From Pedobacter sp. ASV12 (GTDB taxonomy: Bacteria > Bacteroidota > Bacteroidia > Sphingobacteriales > Sphingobacteriaceae), in assembly GCF_016429155.1 (NCBI RefSeq), contig NZ_JAELUC010000039.1:1-33608 (forward strand): 33,608 nt of DNA. The letters run 5' to 3'. Shown in pieces: positions 6,341 through 16,159 of this stretch. Positions within the stretch are counted from its first letter, which is position 1. The number at the start of each line of letters is the position of its first letter. Position numbers and translations under genes: made by a program. The notes below the pieces were generated by a model. That model saw only the letters and a program-made list of their open reading frames with translations. It ran no database searches and was not told the DNA's origin.

Positions 6341-7084
6341 ATGAAAATTGCATTATTGGGTTATGGCAAGATGGGCCAGATTATAGAGCGCTTTGCCATA
6401 GAAAGAGGACACGAAGTTGTACTCAAAATAAGCATCGATAACTTAGAAGACCTGAACAAAGCCAACCTGGCCCAAGCCGATGTGGCTATAGATTTTAGTG
6501 CGCCAGGTGCCGCGGTCGATAATATCTACAAATGTTTTGAAGCCCAGGTGCCTGTTGTAGTAGGTACTACCGGCTGGTATGGCAACCTGCAGCAACTCAA
6601 AAACGACTGTGCGGCCGGCGACCATACCTTGCTGTACGGCTCTAACTTTAGCATTGGCGTTAATATTTTCTTTCACCTCAACAAGGTATTGGCCAAGCTC
6701 ATGAACAACTATCCGGCTTACGATGTACAGGTAGAAGAAATACACCATACCCAAAAGCTCGATTCGCCAAGCGGTACGGCCATGACCATTGCCGAAGACA
6801 TTATCGAGGCAATAGACCGCAAATCCGAATGGCTTAACGAAGTGATCGGTACGCCCATTCCAGATGTGGTAAAAAACGAGCAGCTGCTTATCGAATCGCA
6901 CCGTATCGAAAATATTCCGGGTACGCATACCGTGGTGTACAGCTCGGAGGTTGACGATATCGAGATCAAGCATACTGCGCACAGCAGGGCGGGTTTTGCC
7001 TTGGGTGCCGTAATCGCGGCAGAGTGGTTGCAAGACAAGAAAGGCTTTTATAGCATTGCCGATATTTTTAATTTTAAAGCCTAA
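6341..7084 (+). CDS. dapB: 4-Hydroxy-tetrahydrodipicolinate reductase
   Basis: Reduces 4-hydroxy-tetrahydrodipicolinate with NAD(P)H in the diaminopimelate/lysine pathway, supplying peptidoglycan. 247 residues, typical. The Rossmann dinucleotide loop GYGKMG is at 7-12, VVVGTTGWY at 72-80, and GSNFSIGVN at 100-108. The catalytic/substrate region EIHHTQKLDSPSGTA is at 133-147, with the His-His pair (135-136) and Lys139 that correspond to the known active-site residues. The C-terminus has the usual HTAHSRAGFALGA stretch. The gene lies five bases before the first signal peptidase gene, in the same run as parAB. Confidence 0.96.
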   Translation: MKIALLGYGKMGQIIERFAIERGHEVVLKISIDNLEDLNKANLAQADVAIDFSAPGAAVDNIYKCFEAQVPVVVGTTGWYGNLQQLKNDCAAGDHTLLYGSNFSIGVNIFFHLNKVLAKLMNNYPAYDVQVEEIHHTQKLDSPSGTAMTIAEDIIEAIDRKSEWLNEVIGTPIPDVVKNEQLLIESHRIENIPGTHTVVYSSEVDDIEIKHTAHSRAGFALGAVIAAEWLQDKKGFYSIADIFNFKA

Positions 7085-7089
7085 CAAAG

Positions 7090-8289
7090 ATGAATTGGAA
7101 GTTTTGGAAAAAAAATAAAGGCACCGAGCCCAAAAAGAAAAAAAGCAAGGCCCGCGAGTGGACCGATGCCATCATTTTTGCGGTAGTGGCGGCCACCATC
7201 ATCAGGGTGTTCTTTATCGAGGCCTACACCATCCCTTCAGGCTCGATGGAGCGTTCGTTGCTGGTAGGCGATTTTCTTTTCGTGAGCAAGGTCAACTACG
7301 GCGCCCGCATTCCGATGACCCCCATTGCCTTCCCTTTTGCGCACCATACCATGCCCCTTACCGGCACCAAAGCCTATTGGGATGGCGTGCAGTGGAAATA
7401 CAGGAGGTTGCCGGGTTTTCAGGATGTCAAACGCAACGATGTTGTGGTGTTTAACTTCCCCGAAGGCGATACCGTAGCACTCGAAAACCAAAATGCCAGT
7501 TATTACGACTTGGTACGCAATTCAAGTTGGAAGGAAGTCAACAGTCAATATACGATTACCAGCAGGCCAGTCGACAAGCGCGAAAACTATATTAAGCGCT
7601 GCATTGCCATTGCCGGCGACGTAGTGAGCATGAAAAACGGCATCGCTAATGTAAATGGCAAAGACGAACCCCTAAAAAATACAGGCATGATGCCTTATTT
7701 GGTTAAGTTTAAGTCGCCAGAAGTAAACATGCAGGTATTGGAAAAATTAGGGTTCGCAACCAACGAAATTACGCCAACTCCTGCGCCGAATACTTTTAGC
7801 GTTAATGCCTCGGCACTCATGATTGACGAGTTGAGGAAGCTCGACTTTGTAGAATCGGCAATGATGGATCCGGCTTTGCCAACAGATACCGAATTGGGAG
7901 GCATATTTCCACATGACCCAAACCGAAATTGGAACAGGGATAATTTTGGACCGATTAAGGTTCCGGCCAAAGGCTGGACCGTTCAGTTAGACAGCAATAC
8001 CATGCCGCTGTACTATAGGGCCATTCGCACCTACGAAGGCAATACGGTTGAAAAATCGGGCAACGACTGGCTAATCAACGGCAAAAAAGCAACATCCTAT
8101 ACTTTTAAGATGAACTATTACTGGATGATGGGCGATAACCGCCACAATTCGGCCGATTCGCGTTATTGGGGTTTTGTGCCCGAAGACCACGTAGTTGGCA
8201 AGGCCCTGTTCATCTGGATGAGCTTTGACAGTTCGGGTTCATGGTTCAGCAAAATACGCTGGAGCCGGATTTTTAAAGGCATCAACTAA
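7090..8289 (+). CDS. lepB: Signal peptidase I, copy 1
   Basis: Membrane Ser/Lys peptidase that removes signal peptides on the outer face of the inner membrane. 399 residues, longer than most LepB. A cytoplasmic basic N-terminus (KKNKGTEPKKKKSK) precedes a single membrane segment near 26-43. The nucleophile Ser52 lies in IPSGSMERSLLVGD (48-61) and the general base Lys169 in YIKRCIAIAGD (167-177). The box-E motif GDNRHNSADSRYWG is near residue 350. An unusually long stretch of about 180 residues lies between the Lys motif and box E, a feature of Bacteroidota LepB. It ends at a strong terminator. The paralogue directly downstream is nearly identical at the N-terminus. Confidence 0.95.
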   Translation: MNWKFWKKNKGTEPKKKKSKAREWTDAIIFAVVAATIIRVFFIEAYTIPSGSMERSLLVGDFLFVSKVNYGARIPMTPIAFPFAHHTMPLTGTKAYWDGVQWKYRRLPGFQDVKRNDVVVFNFPEGDTVALENQNASYYDLVRNSSWKEVNSQYTITSRPVDKRENYIKRCIAIAGDVVSMKNGIANVNGKDEPLKNTGMMPYLVKFKSPEVNMQVLEKLGFATNEITPTPAPNTFSVNASALMIDELRKLDFVESAMMDPALPTDTELGGIFPHDPNRNWNRDNFGPIKVPAKGWTVQLDSNTMPLYYRAIRTYEGNTVEKSGNDWLINGKKATSYTFKMNYYWMMGDNRHNSADSRYWGFVPEDHVVGKALFIWMSFDSSGSWFSKIRWSRIFKGIN

Positions 8290-8307
8290 TTAACTATTAA
8301 AAATTAC

Positions 8308-8337
8308 AAAGCATCGCGCCCAAGCGGTGCTTTTTTT
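8308..8337 (+). terminator. Terminator between the two lepB genes
   Basis: Stem GCATCGC (8311-8317) with GCGGTGC (8324-8330), extended by AAA/TTT, loop GCCCAA, followed by seven T. TTACAAA at 8304-8310 and TTTGTAA at 8335-8341 give it near-symmetry. It implies that the second lepB gene uses its own promoter. Confidence 0.85.
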
Positions 8338-8438
8338 GTAATAGGGCCGCCGATGTAACAAAATAAAAATGTCTAGCTCTAAAATCTTTAAAAAAGTTTA
8401 ATTTAACCCTGTTTTTGAATAAAATAATGTAAAACGAC

Positions 8439-9623
8439 ATGAATTGGAAATTTTGGAAAAAAAATAATACAGGCGAGCCCAAAAAGAAAAAAAGCAAGGC
8501 CCGAGAGTGGACCGATGCCATCATCTTTGCGGTAGTGGCGGCCACTATCATCAGGGTATTCTTTATCGAGGCCTACACCATCCCTTCAGGCTCGATGGAG
8601 CGTTCGTTGCTGGTAGGCGATTTCCTTTTCGTGAGCAAGGTCAACTATGGTGCACGCATTCCGATGACCCCCATTGCCTTTCCTTTTGCGCACCATACCA
8701 TGCCCCTCACCGGTACCAAAGCCTATTGGGACGGTGTGCAGTGGAAATACAGGAGGCTGCCGGGTTTCCAAAACATCAAACGCAACGATATAGTCGTATT
8801 CAACCTTCCGGTTGGAGATACGGTAGCCCTCGAAAATCAAGACGTCAGCTATTACACTTTGGTAAGACAATTGGGCTGGAAGGCCGTCAACAATCAATAT
8901 ACCATTATCACCAGGCCGGTAGATAAGCGCGAGAACATTATTAAGCGCTGCATCGGCATTGCCGGCGATACCATTAGCATGAGCAATGGCCTGGTTGTGG
9001 TAAATGGCAAGCCTGAGCCTTTGGCCAATGCCGGAAAAATGCCCTACAAAATAGAGTTCAGCACGGCAGAGGTAAACGTAAAGGTATTGACCGATTTGGG
9101 CCTCGAAGGCTCGATGATAGGTCCGAATAGCTATGGCGCTTTTGCAACAGCCGAAATGATCGCAAAGGTAAAGCAACTGGATTTTGTAAAATCCTTAACG
9201 CTTGATGTGGCCGCGCCAGGTGTTGACGATGGCAACCTGTTTACCTATGATCCTAACCGGAAGTGGAATATTGACAATTTCGGGCCGGTTATCGTGCCTA
9301 AAAAAGGATGGACAGTAAAGTTAGACAGCAATACCATGCCGGTTTATTACCGGGCCATCAGAACCTACGAAGGCAATAAGCTGGAAAAGGTAGGCAATGT
9401 GTGGATGCTGAACGATAAACCTGCCACCGAATATACTTTTAAAATGAACTATTACTGGATGATGGGCGATAACCGCCATAATTCTATCGATTCGCGCTTT
9501 TGGGGCTTCCTGCCTGAAGACCACGTGGTTGGCAAGGCCTTGTTCATTTGGATGAGCTTTGATAGCGAAGGCTCATGGTTCGGCAAAATACGTTGGAATA
9601 GATTGTTTAAAGGCATCCACTAG
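8439..9623 (+). CDS. lepB: Signal peptidase I, copy 2
   Basis: Paralogue of the preceding gene, 394 residues. Nucleophile Ser52 (IPSGSMERSLLVGD) and general base Lys169 (IIKRCIGIAGD) are both kept, as is box E, GDNRHNSIDSRFWG. So both copies look catalytically complete. Residues 1-110 differ from copy 1 at only three positions (10-12), while the middle section of about residues 180-300, between the catalytic boxes, has diverged strongly. The two genes are separated by 149 bp with a terminator, which points to separate regulation. Different middle domains could give different substrate sets, but that is inference. It ends at a long hairpin terminator. Confidence 0.95.
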   Translation: MNWKFWKKNNTGEPKKKKSKAREWTDAIIFAVVAATIIRVFFIEAYTIPSGSMERSLLVGDFLFVSKVNYGARIPMTPIAFPFAHHTMPLTGTKAYWDGVQWKYRRLPGFQNIKRNDIVVFNLPVGDTVALENQDVSYYTLVRQLGWKAVNNQYTIITRPVDKRENIIKRCIGIAGDTISMSNGLVVVNGKPEPLANAGKMPYKIEFSTAEVNVKVLTDLGLEGSMIGPNSYGAFATAEMIAKVKQLDFVKSLTLDVAAPGVDDGNLFTYDPNRKWNIDNFGPVIVPKKGWTVKLDSNTMPVYYRAIRTYEGNKLEKVGNVWMLNDKPATEYTFKMNYYWMMGDNRHNSIDSRFWGFLPEDHVVGKALFIWMSFDSEGSWFGKIRWNRLFKGIH

Positions 9624-9647
9624 CAGAGACCTTTAATCGAATAGCAA

Positions 9648-9683
9648 GAAGCCATCCTGATCATCAGGGTGGCTTCTTTTTTT
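9648..9683 (+). terminator. Terminator after the second lepB gene
   Basis: A 13-bp stem: GAAGCCATCCTGA (9648-9660) pairs with TCAGGGTGGCTTC (9664-9676), with one T-G pair, loop TCA, then a run of T to 9683. It is the strongest terminator in the window. Confidence 0.9.
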
Positions 9684-9723
9684 ATGGCTAAGTTTTTAAA
9701 TCTTTATAATTTTTTTAAAAAGA

Positions 9724-9756
9724 TTTGTATTGTTAATTATTTATTTAGTAAGTTTA
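9724..9756 (+). promoter_or_regulatory. Candidate promoter of the ROK regulator gene
   Basis: TTTG at 9724-9727, a 21-base spacer, then TAAGTTTA at 9749-9756, which matches TAnnTTTG except at the last base. It ends 20 bases before the ATG at 9777, in agreement with other promoters here. Confidence 0.45.
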
Positions 9757-9776
9757 ATGTTACATCCCCAATAAAC

Positions 9777-10961
9777 ATGACTGTAACAACAAAAGGACAA
9801 CAGCTTAGGGCTGATATTATTAAGCAACTTTATTATAGAAAAGCACTTTCCCTGACCGAAATCAGCAAGCGTACCAAGAAAAGCCTGCCCTTGATTACGG
9901 CTACCGTAAATATGTTGATCAAAGAGCAATATATCATTGAACAAGGTTTGGCGCCATCAACTGGTGGGCGCCGGGCACAAACGTTTTTGCTCAATCCAAA
10001 GAAAGAAAAATATGTGGTTGCAGTGGCCATGGATCAGCTTACAACCAGAATGGTGATTTACAACCTGGCCCAAGAAATCGTAATGCCCGTTAAAAATCTC
10101 GACCTTGACATTCAGGATCAGGAGGCGGTAGCTAAGCTTAGCCGGTTTATCAATCGGCAGATTGAGGCCACAGGTTTGGCCAAAAACCATATTTTAGGCG
10201 TAGGCATCGGTATGCCCGGCTTTGTCAACATTACCGAAGGCATCAATTATTCGTGCCTTAAGCCTGCAGATGGCTCCAATTTACGCCAATACCTGGCCCA
10301 GGCTTTGGGCCTTCCGGTACACATCGACAACGATTCGAGTTTAATTGCCTTGGCCGAACTCAATTTTGGGGTGGCCCGCGACAAAAAAGATGTGCTGGTG
10401 GTTAACATTGGCTGGGGTACAGGCTTGGGTATGATTGTAAATGGAAGCCTTTACCGTGGCAGCAGCGGGTATGCAGGCGAATTTAGCCACATTCCATTGT
10501 CAAAAACCTCCAACCTGTGTTCTTGTGGCAAAGTAGGTTGCCTTGAAGTAGATACCTCGCTTTTGGTGATGGTAGCCAATGCAGAAAAAGCTTTGGCCGA
10601 TGGCTCGGTATCAATCATGAGCGAGCTGTTTAAAGACGAACAAAAACACAAAGCCGATCATTTTTTGGATGCGGTTGTGAAGCGAGATCCCCTGGCCATC
10701 GCTATTTTATCAGATGCCGCCTTTCAGATCGGCAAGGGCCTGGCTACTTTAATCCATATCATGAACCCCGAAAGCATTGTATTGAGCGGTAGGGGTGCCA
10801 AAGCCGGAAAAATGCTGTTGCCGGCCATAGAACAGGCTATCAACGAATTCTGTATTCCGCGTATAGCCGAAAAAACAACGATTGTCTTGTCTAAGCTTAT
10901 AGAAGATGCCGAATTAATGGCTTCGGCAAGCTTGGTGATAGCCCATAGCCTTTTTAACTAG
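9777..10961 (+). CDS. ROK-family transcriptional regulator (NagC/XylR type)
   Basis: 394 residues. The N-terminal winged helix-turn-helix (about 1-75, LSLTEISKRTKKSLPLITAT) makes this a regulator rather than a plain sugar kinase. The ROK domain follows with GVGIGMPGFV (141-150), IDNDSSL (183-189), GWGTGLGMIVNG (212-223) and GEFSH (234-238). The zinc motif CSCGKVGCLE (248-257) fits CxCGxxGCxE. ROK regulators bind sugars or sugar phosphates in this domain. ATG at 9777 was chosen; an upstream GTG in frame lies inside the terminator stem and is unlikely. The susC/susD pair begins 95 bases downstream on the same strand, so it is the natural candidate for control by this protein. The sugar is unknown. 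Confidence 0.9.
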   Translation: MTVTTKGQQLRADIIKQLYYRKALSLTEISKRTKKSLPLITATVNMLIKEQYIIEQGLAPSTGGRRAQTFLLNPKKEKYVVAVAMDQLTTRMVIYNLAQEIVMPVKNLDLDIQDQEAVAKLSRFINRQIEATGLAKNHILGVGIGMPGFVNITEGINYSCLKPADGSNLRQYLAQALGLPVHIDNDSSLIALAELNFGVARDKKDVLVVNIGWGTGLGMIVNGSLYRGSSGYAGEFSHIPLSKTSNLCSCGKVGCLEVDTSLLVMVANAEKALADGSVSIMSELFKDEQKHKADHFLDAVVKRDPLAIAILSDAAFQIGKGLATLIHIMNPESIVLSGRGAKAGKMLLPAIEQAINEFCIPRIAEKTTIVLSKLIEDAELMASASLVIAHSLFN

Positions 10962-11056
10962 AGAAACCGATTTTTTAACATTTGACCATCCCTTAATCAC
11001 GACAACCATGCCAACTTAGAACACACTAACCCAATAAAAACTAAACCAGTAAAACT

Positions 11057-14000
11057 ATGAAAAAAATCTATCTAATGTGTTTAGGCATACTCCTGCTGGG
11101 CGGCTTAGCCACGGCAGCTTATGCACAAAAAACCGTTACGGGAACGGTAAAAGATCCAAGTGGCGAAACGCTGCCAGCCGTTAGTATTCAGGTCAAGAAT
11201 ACGCCAAAAACAACCAGTACCAATGCCGACGGAAATTTCTCGATTTCGGTATCAGAAAGTGATATTCTGGTATTCAAGTACATTGGCTACAAGCCCAAGG
11301 AAGTAACGGTAGGCACCGCCAACAACTTAACAGTAATGCTGGAATCGGCTACGAGTAACCTCGACGAGGTCGTGGTAACGGCCCTTGGCGTAAAGCGCGA
11401 AAAGCGGGCGTTGGGCTATTCAACGCAAAGCGTGGCTGGAAAAGACCTCACCATTGCCCAGGCGCCAACCATTGCCCAGGGTTTAATGGGCAAAGTAGCT
11501 GGTTTGCAGATTTCGCAATCGGCCGGAGGAGTTGAAGGCGGTTCGGCAAGGATTGTGGTGAGGGGCAACACCTCTTTAACCGGCGATAACCGTGCCTTGG
11601 TTATTGTAGATGGGGTAGCCATCAATAACGATCCGCTGAACAATAACGGCAATAACAATGCCTCGAGAAGCATGGGCTTAACCCAAGATAAAAACCAGGA
11701 TGTGAGCAGTTACAAAGACTGGGGCACAGGCATGAACTTTATCAATCAGGAAGATATAGAAGATGTAACGGTTTTAAAAGGTCCTGCAGCGGCCGCTTTG
11801 TATGGTGCCAGGGGAGCAAATGGCGTCATCTTGATTACCCGTAAAAAAGGCGGCGCCAAAAAAGGGTTGGGTGTTGATTATAGCTTCAGCACGCGAACCA
11901 CCAACCCTTATCAGTATATGGATTTTCAGAATGAATATGGCGCGGGATTGCGCAGTTCTATGTGGACTGCCAACGAGAGCAAAAGGTTCAAAACCAATGG
12001 GGCCGGCCAAAGAATCCAAACTGGCCTATGGTCTGCCGCAAGTGGAACCGACTACGTGGGTGGCGCATTCAATAGTTTGCCATACAATAACGCCATGGAT
12101 GCCTGGCAATATTTTTCGTTCCCTAGTGCACTTTCTTGGGGACCAAAATTTGATGGCCAGCCCATATTGTGGTACGACGGCGTGCAACGCCCTTACAGTG
12201 CCGTTGAAAACGACTGGAAGCAGTTTTTTCCAAACGGATTTGTTCGACAACACAATGTGGCCCTGTCTGGCGGTAGCGATTTAGGCTCCTTGCGCTTTTC
12301 TTACACGCGCGATGAGAGCGATGCCAATATATTGAACAGCAATTACAACAGCAATATCTTTAATTTGGGTTCATCGGTTAAGGTAAGCAATAGGTTAAGG
12401 GCCGAAGTTACCGGAAGCTATGTAAACTACACGCGATTAAATACCCCTACCATAGGTGGTGGCTATGGGGTGGGCTTGGCTTATGGCGCGCAGCGAGGTT
12501 ATGATCCGGCGGTAGAGAAACTGAATGACTTTAAGGCCGACGGTTCGCAAAACGATGTAAACAACAGGTCTAATTTTCCTACAAATGCGCCAGCTTATCC
12601 TTTTGATGGAGGCTATCTGACCAATTCCTTTTGGAATATCTACAAGAACAACAGTACCTTAAACAGAAACCAGTTTATCGGTGGCGCCAAAGTTATAGCC
12701 GACGTTACCGATTGGTTAACCATGATTGGCCAAGGTGGCATCGACAATTCGAACGATGTGATACAAGTCAAAAACTATCCAACCAATGTTCAGGGTACAA
12801 AAGGCTCTTACCAAGAAGCACAGGCCAAATTGTTGAGCCGCACCATTACAGGTTTTCTAAAGCTGCATAAGGATAATTTCTTCCTCGACCAATTTAATGC
12901 GGCTTTGACGCTGGGAGGCGAGTCGTATTACCGTAACGACTATACAACTTCTGGCAGAACCAGAGGAGATTTTATCAGGCCTTTTATCTTTTCCGCCAAC
13001 AACGGCAATATAGCTGAAGATTGGAGCGACTACGTGCCTGAAATACGCTACCAAAAGCAGATCAATTCTACCTTTGGTTTCTTAGACCTGTCTTACAAAA
13101 ACTACTTGTTCTTAAATGTAACCGGACGTAACGACTGGTCGTCTACCTTGGCCTCTAACTATAACTCTTATTTTTATCCGTCGGCAAGTTTGAGCTATGT
13201 ATTTACCGATGGCATTCCAAAGTTGCAGACGGCATTGCCTTGGCTAAGCTTTGGTAAATTGGGCTTATCGTTTGCCGAAACCGGAAGCGATACCGATCCT
13301 TATACCATTTACAACCTGCTCAATACAAGCCAATACAATGGACAGGCTTCGCAAACATTCCCAGATGCCTTAAAATATGAAGGTGTTAAGCCACAGCGTT
13401 CGCGCAATTACGAGTTGAATCTGAGCCTTGGTTTCTTAAAGAACAGACTCAACTTGACGATGAGCGCCTATACCATGAAAACCTTTAACCAGATCTTGAC
13501 CAGTGCCCTGCCAATGTCGTCGGGTTATTCGTCTATTGTAATCAATAGCGGTTCTATCGGCAATAAAGGCTTCGAGTTTACCATCAATGCCACACCAATC
13601 GCAAATAAAGACTTTACTTGGAATATTGCTGTAAACGGCGCCACATCCAGGTCTAAAGTGTTGGCATTGGTTGATGGCATCAACGAATTGCAGCTGGGTA
13701 ACCTGTTTGGCGGTTATGGCATTTCGCAGCGGGTTAAGGTGGGAGATAACTACGGAACCATTTATGGCAAGGACTTCAAATACCTGAACGGCAAAAAAGT
13801 TGTGAAAGATGCCGTTGACAACCTCGGTAATAAAATGACCTTTACCGATCCGGTTAGCGGCAAAACCTATACTGCAGGTACGCAATGGGTACTGACCGAT
13901 TCTGAAGTTCCAATCGGCAATTCGCAGCCTAAATTGACTGGAGGCATCAGCAATACCTTCAGCTATAAAGGCTTTTCGCTCTATACTTTGGTTGATGCCA

Positions 14001-14512
14001 AGATTGGTGGCGACAGCTTTTTCGGCACCTGGAGTGCAGCCATGGGCAACGGTTTGCTCAAAGAAACCACTAAAGAGCGCGATGGGGGCGGTTTGCCTTT
14101 AGTTTATCCTGATGGTAGTGTTGGCAACAACGGTATTGTTTTCGATGGCGTATATGCCGATGGCACACCAAATACTAATGTGGTTAATCCGGCCTGGTAC
14201 TATTTGGGTACCTATGGCTCTTGGAACCACTTCGGTTTGCCACGTTCGGCTTCTGTTTTTGAAAATACCTGGGTTAAGCTCCGCGAGGTAAGCCTAACGT
14301 ATACTGTGCCTGCAACTTGGGTCAGAAAAACCAAAGTATTGCAAAACCTTAGTGTTTCATTAATAGGCCGTGATTTGTTTTATATCTACACAACCGCGCC
14401 AAAAGGTACAAATCCTGAGGGCGTGGCCGGTATTGGCAATATGCAGGGCATAGAATACTCGTCGTTGCCAAGAGTAAGGTCGTTTGGTTTGTCTGTTAAA
14501 ACATCATTTTAA
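11057..14512 (+). CDS. SusC/RagA-type TonB-dependent outer-membrane transporter
   Basis: Outer-membrane barrel that imports oligosaccharides or peptides using TonB energy, capped by its SusD partner. 1151 residues, normal for the family. The signal peptide ends at about A23 (AYA/Q). A carboxypeptidase-D-like β-sandwich (26-95, GTVKDPSGETLPAVSIQV) is followed by the SusC hallmark NLDEVVVTALGVKREKRALG (101-120), which contains the TonB box. The plug domain has VVRGNTSLTGDNRALVIVDG near 170-189, and a β-barrel ends in KTSF. No STN domain precedes the β-sandwich and no FecI/FecR pair is nearby, so control by an anti-sigma cascade is unlikely. The susD gene follows after 18 bp. The substrate is unknown. 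Confidence 0.95.
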   Translation: MKKIYLMCLGILLLGGLATAAYAQKTVTGTVKDPSGETLPAVSIQVKNTPKTTSTNADGNFSISVSESDILVFKYIGYKPKEVTVGTANNLTVMLESATSNLDEVVVTALGVKREKRALGYSTQSVAGKDLTIAQAPTIAQGLMGKVAGLQISQSAGGVEGGSARIVVRGNTSLTGDNRALVIVDGVAINNDPLNNNGNNNASRSMGLTQDKNQDVSSYKDWGTGMNFINQEDIEDVTVLKGPAAAALYGARGANGVILITRKKGGAKKGLGVDYSFSTRTTNPYQYMDFQNEYGAGLRSSMWTANESKRFKTNGAGQRIQTGLWSAASGTDYVGGAFNSLPYNNAMDAWQYFSFPSALSWGPKFDGQPILWYDGVQRPYSAVENDWKQFFPNGFVRQHNVALSGGSDLGSLRFSYTRDESDANILNSNYNSNIFNLGSSVKVSNRLRAEVTGSYVNYTRLNTPTIGGGYGVGLAYGAQRGYDPAVEKLNDFKADGSQNDVNNRSNFPTNAPAYPFDGGYLTNSFWNIYKNNSTLNRNQFIGGAKVIADVTDWLTMIGQGGIDNSNDVIQVKNYPTNVQGTKGSYQEAQAKLLSRTITGFLKLHKDNFFLDQFNAALTLGGESYYRNDYTTSGRTRGDFIRPFIFSANNGNIAEDWSDYVPEIRYQKQINSTFGFLDLSYKNYLFLNVTGRNDWSSTLASNYNSYFYPSASLSYVFTDGIPKLQTALPWLSFGKLGLSFAETGSDTDPYTIYNLLNTSQYNGQASQTFPDALKYEGVKPQRSRNYELNLSLGFLKNRLNLTMSAYTMKTFNQILTSALPMSSGYSSIVINSGSIGNKGFEFTINATPIANKDFTWNIAVNGATSRSKVLALVDGINELQLGNLFGGYGISQRVKVGDNYGTIYGKDFKYLNGKKVVKDAVDNLGNKMTFTDPVSGKTYTAGTQWVLTDSEVPIGNSQPKLTGGISNTFSYKGFSLYTLVDAKIGGDSFFGTWSAAMGNGLLKETTKERDGGGLPLVYPDGSVGNNGIVFDGVYADGTPNTNVVNPAWYYLGTYGSWNHFGLPRSASVFENTWVKLREVSLTYTVPATWVRKTKVLQNLSVSLIGRDLFYIYTTAPKGTNPEGVAGIGNMQGIEYSSLPRVRSFGLSVKTSF

Positions 14513-14530
14513 TCATAATAAGAGATTCGC

Positions 14531-16138
14531 ATGAAAGCAAGAAAAATATATGGCAAATGGGTTGTTTTAGCAATCCTTGCCTTAACCGGATGTACGAAGG
14601 ATTTTACCGAAATGAATACGCCCTACAACGAAGGCAGCGTTAATTCGGCTTCTATACCAGCCCTATTTAATAACGTGGCTGCCAGCATGATCAAAGACGA
14701 AGACCAAACCATGTACGTGGCTTTGTTTTGGCATGCCGCCAACCAGCAGGCTGTACAAAGTAAAACGGCCAATTACCTTAATTACATCAATAGTCCCTGG
14801 TCAAACTACTACACCTCGTTGAAAAACTACCAGCAGATGATGGCATTGATCAACAAGAACCCAAATAGTGGAACTTTTGCCAATGTAAAAAACATGGCCG
14901 CTATCCTGATGGCGGCCAAAACCCTGCATATGTTGGATTATTATGGTGACATCCCTTATTCTAAAGCAGGTGTGGCTTCGACCGGGGCAGATTTTTATCG
15001 TCCTAGTTATGATAAGGAAGCAGATATCTATAGAAGCGTTCTTACAGGCCTGCAGGCGGCAGTAAATGGCCTTTCAACCGATGCCACACAAACCAACATC
15101 GGGTCTTCCGATTCTTTCCTGGGCAATGACATAACAGCCTACAGGAAATTTGGAAACGCCATCTTGCTCCGTTATGCCGTACGCTTGTACAATAAAGAGC
15201 AGACGCTTGCCAGTGGCATCATTACCGATATCATCAATAACAATAAGCCTCTGCCTAATGCACAGAGCCTGGGAGCCCTTGAAAAAGACAACTTCGGATT
15301 TTGGCCAGCAGCGGTAAATGTTGAAGTAGACTATTATTACATATTCCGCGAAGCCTCAGTTTCGGCTTTGCGTATGGGTAGCAATATGTGGAACCAGATG
15401 TCGTCAACAATGGCCAATGATGGTTCGGGCATCTTCGATCCGCGCTGCAAAATCTGGTTCATGACCAACAATGCCGATAAATGGGTGCCTGCTCCGCAAA
15501 ACCTCTCTGTTGTGGATGGGGGAAACCCTTATCCTAATGATCCTGTTAACTCAATCGTTAAGAAACCAGTTGGCAGCGATCCGGGAAATATATTCTCGGC
15601 CTTTAACATTTACTTGGCCACCGATAATAAATACCGCCCAACACTGATTATTTCAGAGGCCGATGTACATTTCCTAAAGGCCGAAATCTACCAGCGTGGT
15701 ATGGGTGTGAGCAAAAACATCGTAACTGCAAAAGCCGAATACGAAGCAGGAGTTAAAGCTTCGGTCGATTTCTGGTACTATTATACCCAAAAATCGCCAA
15801 GATGGGCTGGTCGCGTGCCTACACCGCCAACGGCGACAGAAATGACAACGATGTTAAGCAACCCCAAAGTATTGTACAATGGTGCTAATGACAATGATGC
15901 CTTAACCAAAATTGCTACGCAGGCTTGGATTGCCACTACCTGGCAGCCGGCAGAAGCTTGGGCCATTGTAAGAAGGACTGGTTTGGTGCCACGAGATGCT
16001 ACGGCTGCGCCATCGAACATTGTACGTTTGCCTTATCCAGATGATGAGCAGACCAACAACGGTACCAATTGGACAGCAGTGACCGGAGGAGCCGATAAAA
16101 CAGCACAATCAGCCAAAAAACTGTACTGGATGCCTTAA
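14531..16138 (+). CDS. SusD/RagB-family surface lipoprotein (SusD-like 2)
   Basis: Surface-exposed lid that captures the ligand and opens and closes over the SusC barrel. 535 residues. The signal peptide ends in lipobox L18-T-G-C21. The start of the mature part, CTKDFTEMNTPYNEGSVNSA, and the YYTSLKNYQQMM segment fit the SusD-like 2 (PF12771) subgroup with TPR-like helices. A mid region, ISEADVHFLKAEIYQRG near residues 376-392, is the well-conserved SusD element, and the C-terminus ends LYWMP. It is co-transcribed with susC. SusD-like 2 members are often linked to peptides or unusual glycans as well as sugars, so the ligand is open. Confidence 0.92.
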   Translation: MKARKIYGKWVVLAILALTGCTKDFTEMNTPYNEGSVNSASIPALFNNVAASMIKDEDQTMYVALFWHAANQQAVQSKTANYLNYINSPWSNYYTSLKNYQQMMALINKNPNSGTFANVKNMAAILMAAKTLHMLDYYGDIPYSKAGVASTGADFYRPSYDKEADIYRSVLTGLQAAVNGLSTDATQTNIGSSDSFLGNDITAYRKFGNAILLRYAVRLYNKEQTLASGIITDIINNNKPLPNAQSLGALEKDNFGFWPAAVNVEVDYYYIFREASVSALRMGSNMWNQMSSTMANDGSGIFDPRCKIWFMTNNADKWVPAPQNLSVVDGGNPYPNDPVNSIVKKPVGSDPGNIFSAFNIYLATDNKYRPTLIISEADVHFLKAEIYQRGMGVSKNIVTAKAEYEAGVKASVDFWYYYTQKSPRWAGRVPTPPTATEMTTMLSNPKVLYNGANDNDALTKIATQAWIATTWQPAEAWAIVRRTGLVPRDATAAPSNIVRLPYPDDEQTNNGTNWTAVTGGADKTAQSAKKLYWMP

Positions 16139-16159
16139 ATAGAATAGCAAGATAAGATG

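Noticed and set aside
9521..9528. CCACGTGG palindrome as a possible parS site
   Set aside because: It encodes part of a conserved DHVVG motif in LepB and lacks the GTTTC/GAAAC flanks of parS.
9669..9776. Extended N-terminus of the ROK regulator from GTG at 9669
   Set aside because: The extra 36 codons lie over the lepB terminator and the candidate promoter. The winged-helix domain begins after ATG at 9777.
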